A stretch of DNA of 64,000 nucleotides, from assembly GCA_041685045.1 (NCBI GenBank), contig JAWLGP010000001.1, forward strand, positions 434,001-498,000, written 5' to 3'. Below, one piece after another: positions 8,794-18,148 of the stretch (position 1 is its first letter; every line of letters begins with the position of its first letter). The notes under the pieces were generated by a model. The model was given only the letters and a program-made list of their open reading frames with translations. It was not told where the DNA came from and searched no databases. The translations under genes were made by a program, and so were the position numbers. Origin of the DNA: Thiohalomonas sp041685045. GTDB taxonomy: Bacteria > Pseudomonadota > Gammaproteobacteria > Thiohalomonadales > Thiohalomonadaceae.

Positions 8794-9198
8794 TTGCCGA
8801 ACCTGCCAGCCCGTAGTGGTCGCCGTTCTGCCGGCGGGAGCCGTTTCCCCAAGTGTTCACGACTGCTACGGCCGGCCGATTTCCGACGCGTCTTTGAGGG
8901 CGCAGAGCGGGTCGGCAACCGCCACCTGACCTTGTTGGCCCGTGCCAACGGTCTGTCTCACCCCCGACTCGGTCTGGCCATCTCGAAGAAAAACGTTCGC
9001 AGGGCGGTGGATCGCAACCGAATCAAGCGGCAGATACGCGAGCGTTTCCGCGTATTTCAGGATACAATCGGTGGCTTCGATGTAGTGGTGCTAGCCCGCC
9101 CCGGTATCGCCCAGTTACACAACCGCGACCTCCGAGCCGTTCTTGACCGGCTTTGGCTGGAGTTGGCCGAACGATGCGTAGACTCTTCATCGCCCTGA
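8794..9198 (+). CDS. rnpA: ribonuclease P protein component
   Basis: A 134-residue basic protein that binds RNase P RNA and matures tRNA 5' ends. The family signature RAVDRNRIKRQIRERFR is present near residues 69-85, with the upstream aromatic/basic segment LGLAISKKNVRRAV. The start is TTG at 8794, only 9 bases after rpmH; no ATG or GTG occurs before the conserved LLRPADFRRVF region, so the non-standard start is likely real. Its 3' end overlaps yidD by 25 bases. Confidence 0.94.
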   Translation: MPNLPARSGRRSAGGSRFPKCSRLLRPADFRRVFEGAERVGNRHLTLLARANGLSHPRLGLAISKKNVRRAVDRNRIKRQIRERFRVFQDTIGGFDVVVLARPGIAQLHNRDLRAVLDRLWLELAERCVDSSSP

Positions 9199-9395
9199 TC
9201 AACATCTACCGATACGCCATCTCGCCGTTTCTTGGCAACAACTGCCGATTCCACCCCACATGTTCCGCCTATGCGCACGAGGCGGTCGTCCGTCACGGCG
9301 CCTGGCGTGGTGCCTGGCTCGCCATGCGCCGCGTTTCTCGTTGCCACCCTTGGCACGAAGGGGGATTGGACCCGGTACCCGACAGAAAAGACTAA
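9174..9395 (+). CDS. yidD: membrane protein insertion efficiency factor YidD
   Basis: A 73-residue, inner-membrane-associated, arginine-rich protein. It starts MRRLFIALINIYRYAISPFL and contains the diagnostic FHPTCSAYAHEAV and HPWHEGGLDPVP segments of the YidD/UPF0161 family. The ATG at 9174 lies inside the end of rnpA (25-base overlap), the usual coupling for this pair, and the gene ends 3 bases before yidC. An in-frame TTG at 9153 would add seven non-conserved residues. Confidence 0.95.
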   Translation: MRRLFIALINIYRYAISPFLGNNCRFHPTCSAYAHEAVVRHGAWRGAWLAMRRVSRCHPWHEGGLDPVPDRKD

Positions 9396-9398
9396 TCG

Positions 9399-11024
9399 AT
9401 GGATTTCCAACGAATCATCCTTCTCGGCGCACTGCTCTTCACCATCCTCCTGATCTGGGATGCCTGGCAGGAGGACTATGTCCGTCCCGGGCCGGTGCCG
9501 CCCGTCGCCGTCGGCGAAGGCTCCGCCACCCTGCCGCAGGATGCCCCCGAACCGCCGGCCGCCCGTCAGCCCAGCGATGCGCCGGCTGCCGCAGCCAGCA
9601 CCTTCCAGACCGGTCAGCGCGTGACGGTGGAGACCGACGTTCTCCGGGTCGAAATCGACACGGTCGGCGGTGACGTTCGCCGGGTCGAACTCCTGGGTTA
9701 TCCCGTCTCGGTAGACCAGCCCGAGGAGCCGGTGGTGCTTCTGAACGATCGGCCCGGTGAGCTGTTCGTTGCCCAGACCGGGCTGTTGCCAAGTGGCGGT
9801 GGTTACCCGGCGCCCAACCACCTCGCCCAGTTCACCACCTCGCAACAGCACTACACGCTGAGTCCCGGTGAAGACGCCATCACGGTACCCCTTCGCTGGC
9901 AGGAAGGCGGCATCGAGGTCACCAAGACCATCACTTTCCGTCGTAGCGCGTATCTCATCGATGTGGCTTACCAGGTCGCCAACAATTCGGGCGAGCCCTG
10001 GGCCGGCACCATGTACCGCCAGCTCCAGCGCACCCGGCCGGCCGACAGCTCCGGTTTCATTTACACCTACACCGGCGGTGTGATCTCCACCCCCGACGAT
10101 CGCTACGAAAAGATCGATTTCGACGACATGGAGGATCGCGCTCTCAGCCGCACCGCGACCGGCGGCTGGGCAGCGATGATTCAGCACTACTTCCTGAGCG
10201 CCTGGGTTCCGCCACAGGACGAACAACAGACCTACTACACCAAGGCACCCAACGGACGTTACGTTCTGGGTACCCTCGGTGTACCGCAACAGCTGGCGCC
10301 GGGCGCCACCGGTTCCGTCGCCGCCCAGCTCTATGTCGGACCCAAACTCCAGGACCGCCTGGCCGAGATCGCCCCCAACCTGGAATTGACCGTCGACTAC
10401 GGGATTCTGACGATCATCGCCAAACCCCTGCATTGGTTGCTGGACTTTTTCCACAGCCTGCTCGGCAACTGGGGCTTTGCCATCATCGCGCTCACGATCC
10501 TGGTGAAGGCGCTTTTCTACAAGCTGTCCGAGACCAGCTACAAGTCCATGGCGCAGATGCGGAAACTTCAGCCTCGCCTCGCCTCGCTCAAGGAGAAGTT
10601 CGGCGACGATCGGGAGAAGATGAACGAGGCGATGATGAAGATGTATCGGGAGGAGAAGATCAATCCGCTTGGCGGTTGCCTCCCGATTGTGGCCCAGATC
10701 CCGGTTTTCATCGCTCTCTACTGGGTGCTGTTGGAAAGTGTCGAAATGCGTCAGGCCGACTTCATTTTCTGGATCAATGACCTCTCCTCGGCCGATCCCT
10801 TCTTCGTGCTCCCGCTGTTGATGGGCGCGACCATGCTGATCCAGCACCGGCTGAACCCGACGCCGCTGGATCCGATTCAGGCCAAGGTGATGATGATCCT
10901 CCCGATCGCCTTTACCTTCTTCTTCGCCTTCTTCCCGGCGGGTCTGGTTCTCTACTGGGTGGTCAACAACACGCTTTCCATCGCCCAGCAGTGGTACATC
11001 ACCCGCCACGTGGTCAAGGCCTGA
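9399..11024 (+). CDS. yidC: membrane protein insertase YidC
   Basis: A 541-residue inner-membrane insertase acting alone or with SecYEG. The N-terminal segment IILLGALLFTILLIWDAW is the first transmembrane helix. A large periplasmic domain (about 60-330) follows, then the five-helix 60KD_IMP core from about 345 (LLDFFHSLLGNWGFAIIALTI, the conserved LGGCLPIVAQIPVFIALYWVL, and ILPIAFTFFFAFFPAGLVLYW). It ends in a typical QQWYITRHVVKA tail. Length and layout are those of gram-negative YidC. Confidence 0.98.
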   Translation: MDFQRIILLGALLFTILLIWDAWQEDYVRPGPVPPVAVGEGSATLPQDAPEPPAARQPSDAPAAAASTFQTGQRVTVETDVLRVEIDTVGGDVRRVELLGYPVSVDQPEEPVVLLNDRPGELFVAQTGLLPSGGGYPAPNHLAQFTTSQQHYTLSPGEDAITVPLRWQEGGIEVTKTITFRRSAYLIDVAYQVANNSGEPWAGTMYRQLQRTRPADSSGFIYTYTGGVISTPDDRYEKIDFDDMEDRALSRTATGGWAAMIQHYFLSAWVPPQDEQQTYYTKAPNGRYVLGTLGVPQQLAPGATGSVAAQLYVGPKLQDRLAEIAPNLELTVDYGILTIIAKPLHWLLDFFHSLLGNWGFAIIALTILVKALFYKLSETSYKSMAQMRKLQPRLASLKEKFGDDREKMNEAMMKMYREEKINPLGGCLPIVAQIPVFIALYWVLLESVEMRQADFIFWINDLSSADPFFVLPLLMGATMLIQHRLNPTPLDPIQAKVMMILPIAFTFFFAFFPAGLVLYWVVNNTLSIAQQWYITRHVVKA

Positions 11025-11049
11025 CCCCGCCGCCCACCGGCTGTTTCCG

Positions 11050-12399
11050 TTGGGCCTTCCAACCGACACCATCGCCGCCGTCGCCACGCCTCCCGGGCGC
11101 GGCGGCGTCGGTATCGTCCGCGTATCGGGACCCCTTGCCGCGCCCATCGCGGAGTGCGTTTTGGGCCGTAAGCCAGCACCCCGGCGTGCGGAGTATCTCC
11201 CCTTCCGCAATCTCGAGGGCGAGCGGCTTGATCAGGGCATCGCGCTCTTTTTCCAGCAACCCCACTCCTTCACCGGCGAAGACGTCATCGAGTTCCAGGG
11301 CCACGGTGGACCGGTGGTACTGGACATGTTGCTCGAGACGGTGGTCGCCCTGGGTGCCCGACTGGCCGGTCCCGGTGAGTTCTCCCAACGCGCCTTCTTG
11401 AATGGCAAACTGGACCTGGTGCAGGCGGAAGCGGTCGCCGATCTGATCGAAAGCGGTAGCCGCGAAGCGGCCCGCTCAGCGCTTCGTTCCCTGCAGGGTG
11501 AATTCTCCCGCCTTGTGCAGGAGCTGGTCGACCGCCTGATCCTGCTGCGGATGTATGTCGAGTCCGCCATCGATTTTCCCGAAGAGGAGATCGACTTCCT
11601 GGCAGAGGGTGACATTGGCGAACGGTTGGCGGAGGTGCGCGCCGCCCTATCGGCGGTACAGACCGCCGCCCGCCAGGGTCGCCTGCTGCGCGAAGGGATG
11701 ACACTCGTGCTCGCCGGCCGTCCCAATGCCGGTAAGTCGAGCCTGCTGAACGCCTTGGCCGGCCAGGAAACCGCCATCGTCACCGACATACCGGGGACGA
11801 CCCGCGACATCCTCCGCGAGCAGATCAACATCGATGGCATGCCGCTGCACGTCATCGATACCGCGGGGCTACGCGAATCAGCCGATCCCATTGAGCAGGA
11901 AGGGATCCGGCGCGCCTGGGCCGCCATCGAACACGCCGACCGCGTACTCCTGGTGGTCGACGATGCCATCGGACTCGGTATCGAAGAGCAACGCATTCTG
12001 TCCCGGCTGCCGGACGGGTTGCCGCTCACCATCGTCTGCAACAAGGTCGATCTCTCCGGCCGGGCGGCCGGCGAAGGCGACCATGAGCTGGGCAACGAAA
12101 TCCGGCTCTCGGCCCGAAGCGGTGGGGGTGTCGAGGTTCTGCGCGAGCATTTGAAACGGGTGATGGGCTACGAGCAGTTGCCCGAAGGGACCTTCATGGC
12201 CCGCCGCCGCCATCTCGATGCGTTGACCAGTGCCGATCGCCACCTTGCGCAGGCGGCGCAGCGCTTTTCGGATCGGGCCGGCGAACTGGTTGCCGAAGAG
12301 TTGCGGCTGGCCCAGCAGCAGCTCGGCCGGATCACCGGCGAGTTCACCTCGGACGACCTGCTTGGCCGAATTTTTGAGTCATTTTGTATTGGAAAATAG
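11050..12399 (+). CDS. mnmE: tRNA modification GTPase MnmE (TrmE)
   Basis: A 449-residue G protein that, with MnmG, installs cmnm5 at the tRNA wobble uridine. The N-terminal formyl-THF-binding domain begins with DTIAAVATPPGRGGVGIVRV. The inserted G domain carries G1 GRPNAGKSSLLNAL near residue 222, DIPGTTRD near 245, DTAGLRE near 270 and NKVD near 332. The extreme C-terminus is FESFCIGK, whose cysteine is the conserved CxGK residue. The start is TTG at 11050, 25 bases after yidC; no better start precedes the conserved N-terminus. Confidence 0.97.
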   Translation: MGLPTDTIAAVATPPGRGGVGIVRVSGPLAAPIAECVLGRKPAPRRAEYLPFRNLEGERLDQGIALFFQQPHSFTGEDVIEFQGHGGPVVLDMLLETVVALGARLAGPGEFSQRAFLNGKLDLVQAEAVADLIESGSREAARSALRSLQGEFSRLVQELVDRLILLRMYVESAIDFPEEEIDFLAEGDIGERLAEVRAALSAVQTAARQGRLLREGMTLVLAGRPNAGKSSLLNALAGQETAIVTDIPGTTRDILREQINIDGMPLHVIDTAGLRESADPIEQEGIRRAWAAIEHADRVLLVVDDAIGLGIEEQRILSRLPDGLPLTIVCNKVDLSGRAAGEGDHELGNEIRLSARSGGGVEVLREHLKRVMGYEQLPEGTFMARRRHLDALTSADRHLAQAAQRFSDRAGELVAEELRLAQQQLGRITGEFTSDDLLGRIFESFCIGK

Positions 12400-12472
12400 A
12401 CGCCATGCGTTATGATCGCCGGCCGCATCATCAATCCCGACGATTTAAGTAAGCAATCAAGGAGATCAATCG

Positions 12473-12868
12473 ATGGCTCTCGTCCAGATCAACCCGGACA
12501 GGAAGACCGAACTTCTCAGCAAGATCCGCCGGGCCAAGTCATCCCACATCCGCTGGCGCGCCTTCGCTCAAGGCTTGGTGGCCGGGGTCTCTGTGAACGA
12601 GGATCGCGCGCCGATTCAGCACACGGACTGTCAATTCGGCACCTGGTATTACAGCGAAGGCCGGGAACTGTTCGGGGATTCGGAGATCTTCATGGATATC
12701 GAAGGCCCTCACGAAATGCTGCACGCCATTTACGCCCAGGTCTTTGAGCTGGTGAAGAAGGGCAAAAAGGAGAAGGCCCATGCCAAGCTGGACGACCTGA
12801 TCGCGGTTTCCCGCACCTTGCTCGAGCAGATCGAGATTTTGGAATCGGAGATCGAGGCCAGCCTCTGA
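12473..12868 (+). CDS. standalone CZB (chemoreceptor zinc-binding) domain protein
   Basis: A 131-residue soluble protein made almost entirely of one CZB domain. The probable zinc ligands are H25 (in SSHIRW), C53 (in HTDCQFGTWYY), H80 and H84 (GPHEMLH), matching the His-Cys-His-His set known from CZB domains of chemoreceptors and the diguanylate cyclase DgcZ. No output domain, signal peptide or membrane helix is present; the C-terminus is a charged helix. It has its own ribosome-binding site (AAGGAG) and follows mnmE by 73 bases. It may act as a zinc or redox sensor for a partner elsewhere; the partner is unknown. Confidence 0.8.
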   Translation: MALVQINPDRKTELLSKIRRAKSSHIRWRAFAQGLVAGVSVNEDRAPIQHTDCQFGTWYYSEGRELFGDSEIFMDIEGPHEMLHAIYAQVFELVKKGKKEKAHAKLDDLIAVSRTLLEQIEILESEIEASL

Positions 12869-12913
12869 CGCCGATCGCGGGCGCGCCCCCGAGCGTCCGG
12901 CGCCCCCAGGTGT

Positions 12914-14899
12914 TCAGGGGCGAAAACGTTTCACCCGCTGTTTCAGTTGCGGTAGCCACGGCGCCGGATCCGCTTGCCCATAGCGAAGCCGTGCGTAGGC
13001 ATCGGTGATTCCTTCGATTTCGCTGCGCAGTTCCGGCCGGGCCTCGGCCGCGCGCACGGCGAAATCCAGCGGTCCTTCGTTCGGCCGCCGCGCCAGACCG
13101 CGCCGCGCCAGCTTCCCACAAAATTGTGCATACAGCCGTGCCGCTGCATCCAATCCCGCTTGCCGTGGGCGAAACAAATAGAGGGCGACCACCGCCACCG
13201 TCCCGGCCAGGAGCGCCATCAGTCCGGCGATCATCTCCCTCCACCCGACATCGCCAAAGCCGAGCCGCTTCAGCAGATCGTGTTGGCGTCTCTGGTTGAA
13301 GCCGAGCACCCACTGGTTCCAGCCGTGGTTGACGGCGTCCCAGCCGCTTCGAAACTGCTGCAGGGCCTGCTCCAGCCAGCCGTTCTGTACCCCCGTCAAT
13401 ACCACCGGTGCGGTGCTGGTGAAACGGACGGAATCACGGGCCGCCTCCACCCGGTCCGGCGGGATGGCGGCGGTCGGGTCGACTCGAACCCAGCCCCTAT
13501 CGCGCAGCCAAACCTCGGCCCAGGCGTGGGCATCGGACTGGCGTACGATCAAGTAATCGCCAACCGGATTCAGCTCGCCGCCCTGATAGCCCGTGACCAC
13601 CCGCGCCGGGATGTCGGCCGCCCGCATCAGGGTGACGAAGGCGGCGGCATAATGTTCGCAAAAGCCACGCCGCGTCTCGAACAGGAACTCGTCGACCGGA
13701 TGATCGCTCAACAGGGCCGGCGGCTGCCGCGTGTAGAAGAAGGGTTCCGTCTCGAATCGCGCCAGGGCCTGTTCGACGATTTCGGCATCGCTCAATCCGC
13801 TTGCCAGCCACTCCTCCCCCAGCCAGCGCGTTTTGGGATTGATATCGTCGGGCAAACGAAGCCCGAGAAACGCCTGGTCGGCATCGAGGGGGCCGGTGTG
13901 GTATTCCAGGTAGGAGCTCATCGGATACTGCAGCAACTCATCAATCCGTTGCCCCGACAGCATCTGGAAATCGCCGCGCACCTGACCGCCGGCGGGCGGT
14001 GATCGTGCCGGCAGATCGAGTGCGAACACCCAGCGCTTGCCGTGGGGCTCGAGCGTAACGGTGTAACGGATCGGCTCGCCGCTTCTCTCGTACTGCGCCT
14101 GGCCCAGTGCCAGTGCTCGCGGGTCTTTCGCCGCAATGCCGCGCCAGCGACGACCATCGGTGAACCAGAGCACCGGACCGCGCCAGTACAGCCGGTCTGC
14201 CGCGGGTACGCCCCCCTCGAACCGGACGCGAAAGGCGACCTCCTCCGATTCCGCCAAGTCGCTCACCTGGCCGAAGTTCATGTCGTCGCTGAGGCCGGTC
14301 TTGGCACTGCTCCCTTCGGGCAGGCTCCACAGGGGTCCGGGCACCCGCGGGAACAGCAGGAACAGCACCACCATCATCGGCAGCGCCTGCACCAGGAGTC
14401 CGCCGGCCAGTCGCAGATAGCCCTTCGATCGAGCAGTGATGCCGGCCGGGTGATTGAGGGCGACCAGTGCGGTGGTGAGCGCCACCACTACCGCCAGCAT
14501 GTAAATACCGGTAAAGATGGTTTGGCTGTAGAGAAAGCCGGTGATCACCAGGAAATAGCCGAGGAACACCACCACCATCCCGTCCCGCAGTGTGCGCAAC
14601 TCGAGCAGCTTCAGGCAGAGCATGAGCGAGAGCAGGGCCACGCTGGCGTCCCGGTTGAAACCGCCCTTGTAGGTGACGAGTACGGCTGCGAACGCACCCA
14701 GCGTCAACAGCAGGCTGAGCGAGCGACTCGGTAGCTCCCAACCTTTCAAGTCACGCAGTAGTCTCCAGCCCACCAACACCACACACCCCAGCGCCAGCCC
14801 GACCGGCATGCGCAGGAGATGGGGCGCCAGGACCAGCGCCAGCGAGCCCAGCAACCAGAGGCGTCCCACCAGCGGTGGCAAGCGTTTCTCCGGTTTCAC
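12914..14899 (-). CDS. TgpA-type transmembrane transglutaminase-like protein (DUF3488)
   Basis: A 661-residue inner-membrane protein. About six hydrophobic helices occupy residues 10-190. A periplasmic transglutaminase core follows with the cysteine in RRGFCEHYAAAFV, the histidine in SDAHAWAEVWL and the aspartate in VRVDPTAAI, the expected catalytic triad. Another helix lies near 565, with a DUF4129-like cytoplasmic tail at the C-terminus. It overlaps the DUF58 gene by 4 bases and forms a MoxR-DUF58-transglutaminase operon, a widespread unit thought to act on the cell envelope; the substrate is unknown. Confidence 0.9.
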   Translation of the reverse strand: MKPEKRLPPLVGRLWLLGSLALVLAPHLLRMPVGLALGCVVLVGWRLLRDLKGWELPSRSLSLLLTLGAFAAVLVTYKGGFNRDASVALLSLMLCLKLLELRTLRDGMVVVFLGYFLVITGFLYSQTIFTGIYMLAVVVALTTALVALNHPAGITARSKGYLRLAGGLLVQALPMMVVLFLLFPRVPGPLWSLPEGSSAKTGLSDDMNFGQVSDLAESEEVAFRVRFEGGVPAADRLYWRGPVLWFTDGRRWRGIAAKDPRALALGQAQYERSGEPIRYTVTLEPHGKRWVFALDLPARSPPAGGQVRGDFQMLSGQRIDELLQYPMSSYLEYHTGPLDADQAFLGLRLPDDINPKTRWLGEEWLASGLSDAEIVEQALARFETEPFFYTRQPPALLSDHPVDEFLFETRRGFCEHYAAAFVTLMRAADIPARVVTGYQGGELNPVGDYLIVRQSDAHAWAEVWLRDRGWVRVDPTAAIPPDRVEAARDSVRFTSTAPVVLTGVQNGWLEQALQQFRSGWDAVNHGWNQWVLGFNQRRQHDLLKRLGFGDVGWREMIAGLMALLAGTVAVVALYLFRPRQAGLDAAARLYAQFCGKLARRGLARRPNEGPLDFAVRAAEARPELRSEIEGITDAYARLRYGQADPAPWLPQLKQRVKRFRP

Positions 14900-15855
14900 G
14901 GTTGTTCCCCAAACCGGGCCAGCGCCTCGAGGCAGCGGCGCCGGTGTCCATCACCGCGACCCGGATCGATGCGCAGGCCCGGTAGACCAAGCCCATACGC
15001 CAGCCCCTGTTCGTCGGCCTCCAGCACCCACAGGCACAGCTGCGACAGCCGCTCTTCCGTCCCCCGTCCGGGCGTCGTTTCCCAGTCGATCCACAATTCC
15101 CGCGACACCTCGCCGCCGAACTGTTTCGTCAGCAGCCCCTGTCCGCGGGCCGCGGCCTTCCAGTGGATGTGGCGCAGGGAATCGCCGGGGTGATAGTTTC
15201 GCAGGCTGGCGAAGTCGTCCACGCCGGGGCCGTGTTCGGCGCCCTGCCCCGCCTGCGCCGAGACCAGGGGGCCAAGACCGCGTTGACCGGCCGGCCGCGG
15301 ATAGACCGCACAGTCCATGTCCAACCGCAGGTAGCCCCACGCGTGGAACAGTCCGAGTGGAAACCGGGTGGATGCGGTGCAGCGGGGCAGGCGCAGCCGG
15401 CCCCGCCGTTCCGCCGGCAGGCGCAACTCCACCCAGTGGGTACTTCCCCCCGCGACATCCGCCAACAGCGCCCCCTGATTCGGCAGTTCCAGGCTCACGC
15501 CGAGGCGGGTGATCCTGCCCGGATTCTCGATGGCGATGGGGAAGTTGGCGGTCTCGCCGGCAAAGACGCCCCGGGCGTGGCCGGCTGTAAACACCAGGCC
15601 ATACAGATTGCGCACCGTATGGATCATCGACACGACCGCCAGGGAGCCCAGCAGGAAGGTCAGGGCAAACGCCAGACTGTTGGCGTAGTTCACGGCGCCA
15701 AGCAGCATCGCCACCAGCACCAGCGCAAAGGTGACTCCGGCACGGGTCGGCAGCACATACACGCGCCGACGGCTCAGCGTCACCGGACCCCGCTCCGCCG
15801 CACGGTGGCGAAGGAGACGACTCCAGTTCAAGCGCCTGCCGATGCTGTTTAGCAT
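14896..15855 (-). CDS. DUF58 domain-containing protein
   Basis: A 319-residue protein with two hydrophobic helices near residues 32-75 and the DUF58 signature YHPGDSLRHIHWKAAARG near 228, in a von Willebrand factor A-like context. It is the middle gene of the MoxR-DUF58-TgpA operon: 22 bases after the MoxR gene and overlapping the transglutaminase start by 4 bases (ATGA type). Proteins of this family are thought to work with MoxR ATPases in folding or activating envelope proteins; the specific role here is inferred only from context. Confidence 0.9.
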   Translation of the reverse strand: MLNSIGRRLNWSRLLRHRAAERGPVTLSRRRVYVLPTRAGVTFALVLVAMLLGAVNYANSLAFALTFLLGSLAVVSMIHTVRNLYGLVFTAGHARGVFAGETANFPIAIENPGRITRLGVSLELPNQGALLADVAGGSTHWVELRLPAERRGRLRLPRCTASTRFPLGLFHAWGYLRLDMDCAVYPRPAGQRGLGPLVSAQAGQGAEHGPGVDDFASLRNYHPGDSLRHIHWKAAARGQGLLTKQFGGEVSRELWIDWETTPGRGTEERLSQLCLWVLEADEQGLAYGLGLPGLRIDPGRGDGHRRRCLEALARFGEQP

Positions 15856-15877
15856 GGACGTCGTTGCACAGGCCCCA

Positions 15878-16792
15878 TCAGGGGATGGCCACCTGGGCGA
15901 ATTGCTCTGTCAGCGACTCCGCGGAGCGCCCGGCCCCCTCCCCCGCAGGTTGCAGCCGGTGCCCGGCGACGCTCGGCAGCACCGCTTGCACATCCTCCGG
16001 CAGCACGTGTTCACGCCCGGCGAGAAAGGCCCAGGCCTTGGCCGCATTCAGCAGGGCCAGCCCGGCCCTTGGCGAAAGGCCGTTGACGAAGTGGGCGGAG
16101 TGACGGCTGAACTCCAGCAGCCTCTGCAGGTAATCCAGCAGCGCCTCGGAGACATGCACCTCGCGCACCTGTTGCTGCGTCCTCATTAGATCAGCCGGTA
16201 CCATGGCCGGCTCGAGCTCTCCCAGCATGTCACGCCGATCGCGCCCGGCGAGCAGCGCACGCTCCGCGCTGCGGTCGGGATAGCCCAGCTCGATCACCAT
16301 CAGAAAACGGTCCAGCTGTGACTCCGGCAGCGGGAAGGTCCCGATCTGGTAGGTGGGATTTTGCGTGGCGATGACGAAAAAGGGGTCCGGCAGCGGCCGC
16401 GTCCGCCCTTCGATGGTGACCTGATGCTCTTCCATGGCCTCCAGCAGCGCGCTCTGGGTCTTCGGGGTGGCGCGATTGACCTCATCCGCGAGTACCACTT
16501 CCGCGAAGATTGGCCCGGGGTGGAAGCGGAACTCTCCGGTCTCCCGCTCGTAGACCGAGACACCGAGTATGTCGGCAGGCAGCAGGTCGGAGGTGAACTG
16601 CACCCGGTTGAATCCCAGTCCCAGCGTCTTTGCCAGCACATGTGCAAGGGTGGTCTTGCCGACCCCCGGCAGGTCTTCGATCAGCAGATGCCCCCGCGCC
16701 AGCAGGCAGGCCACCGCCAGCCGCACCTGCGGCTCCTTGCCCAGAATGAACTCACCGACCTGGGCAATAGCCGCGTTCAGCTTGTTGTCCAT
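15878..16792 (-). CDS. MoxR-family AAA+ ATPase
   Basis: A 304-residue AAA_3 ATPase. Walker A is LPGVGKTTLAHVLAKTL near residue 39, Walker B is VVLADEVNRATPKTQSALLEAMEE-like near 100, sensor 1 is FFVIATQNP near 136 and the C-terminal lid contains LSPRAGLALL. Cytoplasmic and chaperone-like, it is the first gene of the operon that continues with the DUF58 and TgpA genes. Its promoter should lie in the divergent 160-base gap shared with the lipoprotein gene at 16953. Confidence 0.93.
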   Translation of the reverse strand: MDNKLNAAIAQVGEFILGKEPQVRLAVACLLARGHLLIEDLPGVGKTTLAHVLAKTLGLGFNRVQFTSDLLPADILGVSVYERETGEFRFHPGPIFAEVVLADEVNRATPKTQSALLEAMEEHQVTIEGRTRPLPDPFFVIATQNPTYQIGTFPLPESQLDRFLMVIELGYPDRSAERALLAGRDRRDMLGELEPAMVPADLMRTQQQVREVHVSEALLDYLQRLLEFSRHSAHFVNGLSPRAGLALLNAAKAWAFLAGREHVLPEDVQAVLPSVAGHRLQPAGEGAGRSAESLTEQFAQVAIP

Positions 16793-16952
16793 GCTTACCT
16801 TCGTTTTGGCCTAGAGCCGATCATTGTGACACATCACCCCCGCGCCGATCGCTGCCCTGGCCCCGAACGGTGAAGTGAACCGAGAACGGAGTCAACAAAG
16901 GCTTCCAGCCCGGTTGTTACGCTGACCCTTTCCGTGCCACTGGATCCCTCCG

Positions 16953-18041
16953 TTGAAGCTGCCAATCAGCCGAATCCGTAATGGCGCCGCACGCCTGCTG
17001 TTGCTCACCGGCGGACTGTTGCTACTGCCTTCCTGTGCCTCCCTCAGCTACTACGGCCAGTCCATCGGCGGCCACTTCAGCATGATGGCCAAGACCCGCC
17101 CGGTGGAGCAGGTCTTGAGCGACGTCAACGTGCCCGAGCGGACCCGCGACCGCCTGAAACTGGCACAGGCGGTGCGTGAATTTGCCGTTGCCGAGATGGG
17201 CTTGCCCGATAACGGCAGTTACCGCAGCTATGCCGACCTCGGCCGCCCCCATGCGGTGTGGACGGTGATCGCCACCCCGGAGTTTTCGGTGCAGCCCGAG
17301 CCGCAGTGCTTCCTCTTCGTCGGCTGTCTCACCTACCGCGGGTATTTCGACCAGCGTGACGCGGAGGCCCAGGCCGCCCGCCTTGCCGCGCAGGGGATGG
17401 ATGTCTATGTAAGCGGCGCCACCGCCTATTCGACCCTCGGCTGGTTCGAGGACCCGCTGACCAATGCCATGCTCGAACACTCCGAGGCGCAGCTCGCCTA
17501 CGTGCTTTTCCACGAGCTGGCCCACCAGCAGCTCTATGTCAAAGGCGACAGCACCTTCAACGAGGCGTTTGCCACCGCCGTCGGCTACGAGGGCCTGCGG
17601 CGCTGGTATGACAAGCAAAACGACGCGGATGGTTACGCCGCCTACCGCCGCAATGGCGCACGCCGCGATGCCTTCAACGCACTGCTCATCGCCACCCGCC
17701 AGCGCCTGGCCCGGATCTACGCGGAACCCCTGCCGGAAGCGACGCGCCGGGAGGCCAAGCAGGCGGCATTCGCCCAGCTGCAGCGCGACTACGAACAGTT
17801 CAAGGCCGAATGGGGCGGCTATCGCGGCTTCGACGGCTGGATGGCCCGCGACCTCAACAACGCCCATTTGGCGATGGTCGCCACCTACAATGAATACGTC
17901 CCCGCATTCCTGGCACTGCTCGAACGGCACGGGGGTGACCTGCCGGCGTTCTATGCCGCGGCTGCGCAGCTTGGGAAACTCGCCAGCAGTGAACGCAAGA
18001 CCCGGCTTGGAACCCTGGCCGCCAGCACCGATCTGCCGTAG
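16953..18041 (+). CDS. aminopeptidase-family zinc lipoprotein (PF10023-like)
   Basis: A 362-residue protein with an N-terminal lipobox (LLPSC, lipidated cysteine at residue 28), so it is exported and membrane-anchored. The zinc-protease motif HELAH is at 187-191, with a downstream acidic residue in FNEAFATAVGYEG near 204 as the probable third ligand, matching the putative aminopeptidase family PF10023. The start is TTG at 16953, the only start giving a complete signal peptide. It stands alone, divergent from the MoxR operon. The substrate is unknown. Confidence 0.85.
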   Translation: MKLPISRIRNGAARLLLLTGGLLLLPSCASLSYYGQSIGGHFSMMAKTRPVEQVLSDVNVPERTRDRLKLAQAVREFAVAEMGLPDNGSYRSYADLGRPHAVWTVIATPEFSVQPEPQCFLFVGCLTYRGYFDQRDAEAQAARLAAQGMDVYVSGATAYSTLGWFEDPLTNAMLEHSEAQLAYVLFHELAHQQLYVKGDSTFNEAFATAVGYEGLRRWYDKQNDADGYAAYRRNGARRDAFNALLIATRQRLARIYAEPLPEATRREAKQAAFAQLQRDYEQFKAEWGGYRGFDGWMARDLNNAHLAMVATYNEYVPAFLALLERHGGDLPAFYAAAAQLGKLASSERKTRLGTLAASTDLP

Positions 18042-18148
18042 CGCGCCGGTTCGGATCTCGGCCGCCCCGCCCCGGCGCCCGAATTATCGTGGTCCCGCCC
18101 GGCAAGGGCGGCTAAACTACACCGCTCCATTCGCCGTTAGTCCGTTCC

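Noticed and set aside
9057..11210. Long minus-strand open frame (about 717 codons) opposite yidC and the start of mnmE
   Set aside because: It mirrors the codon structure of well-conserved yidC, has low-complexity His/Gly/Arg/Glu-rich content and no recognisable domain; typical of antisense frames in GC-rich DNA.
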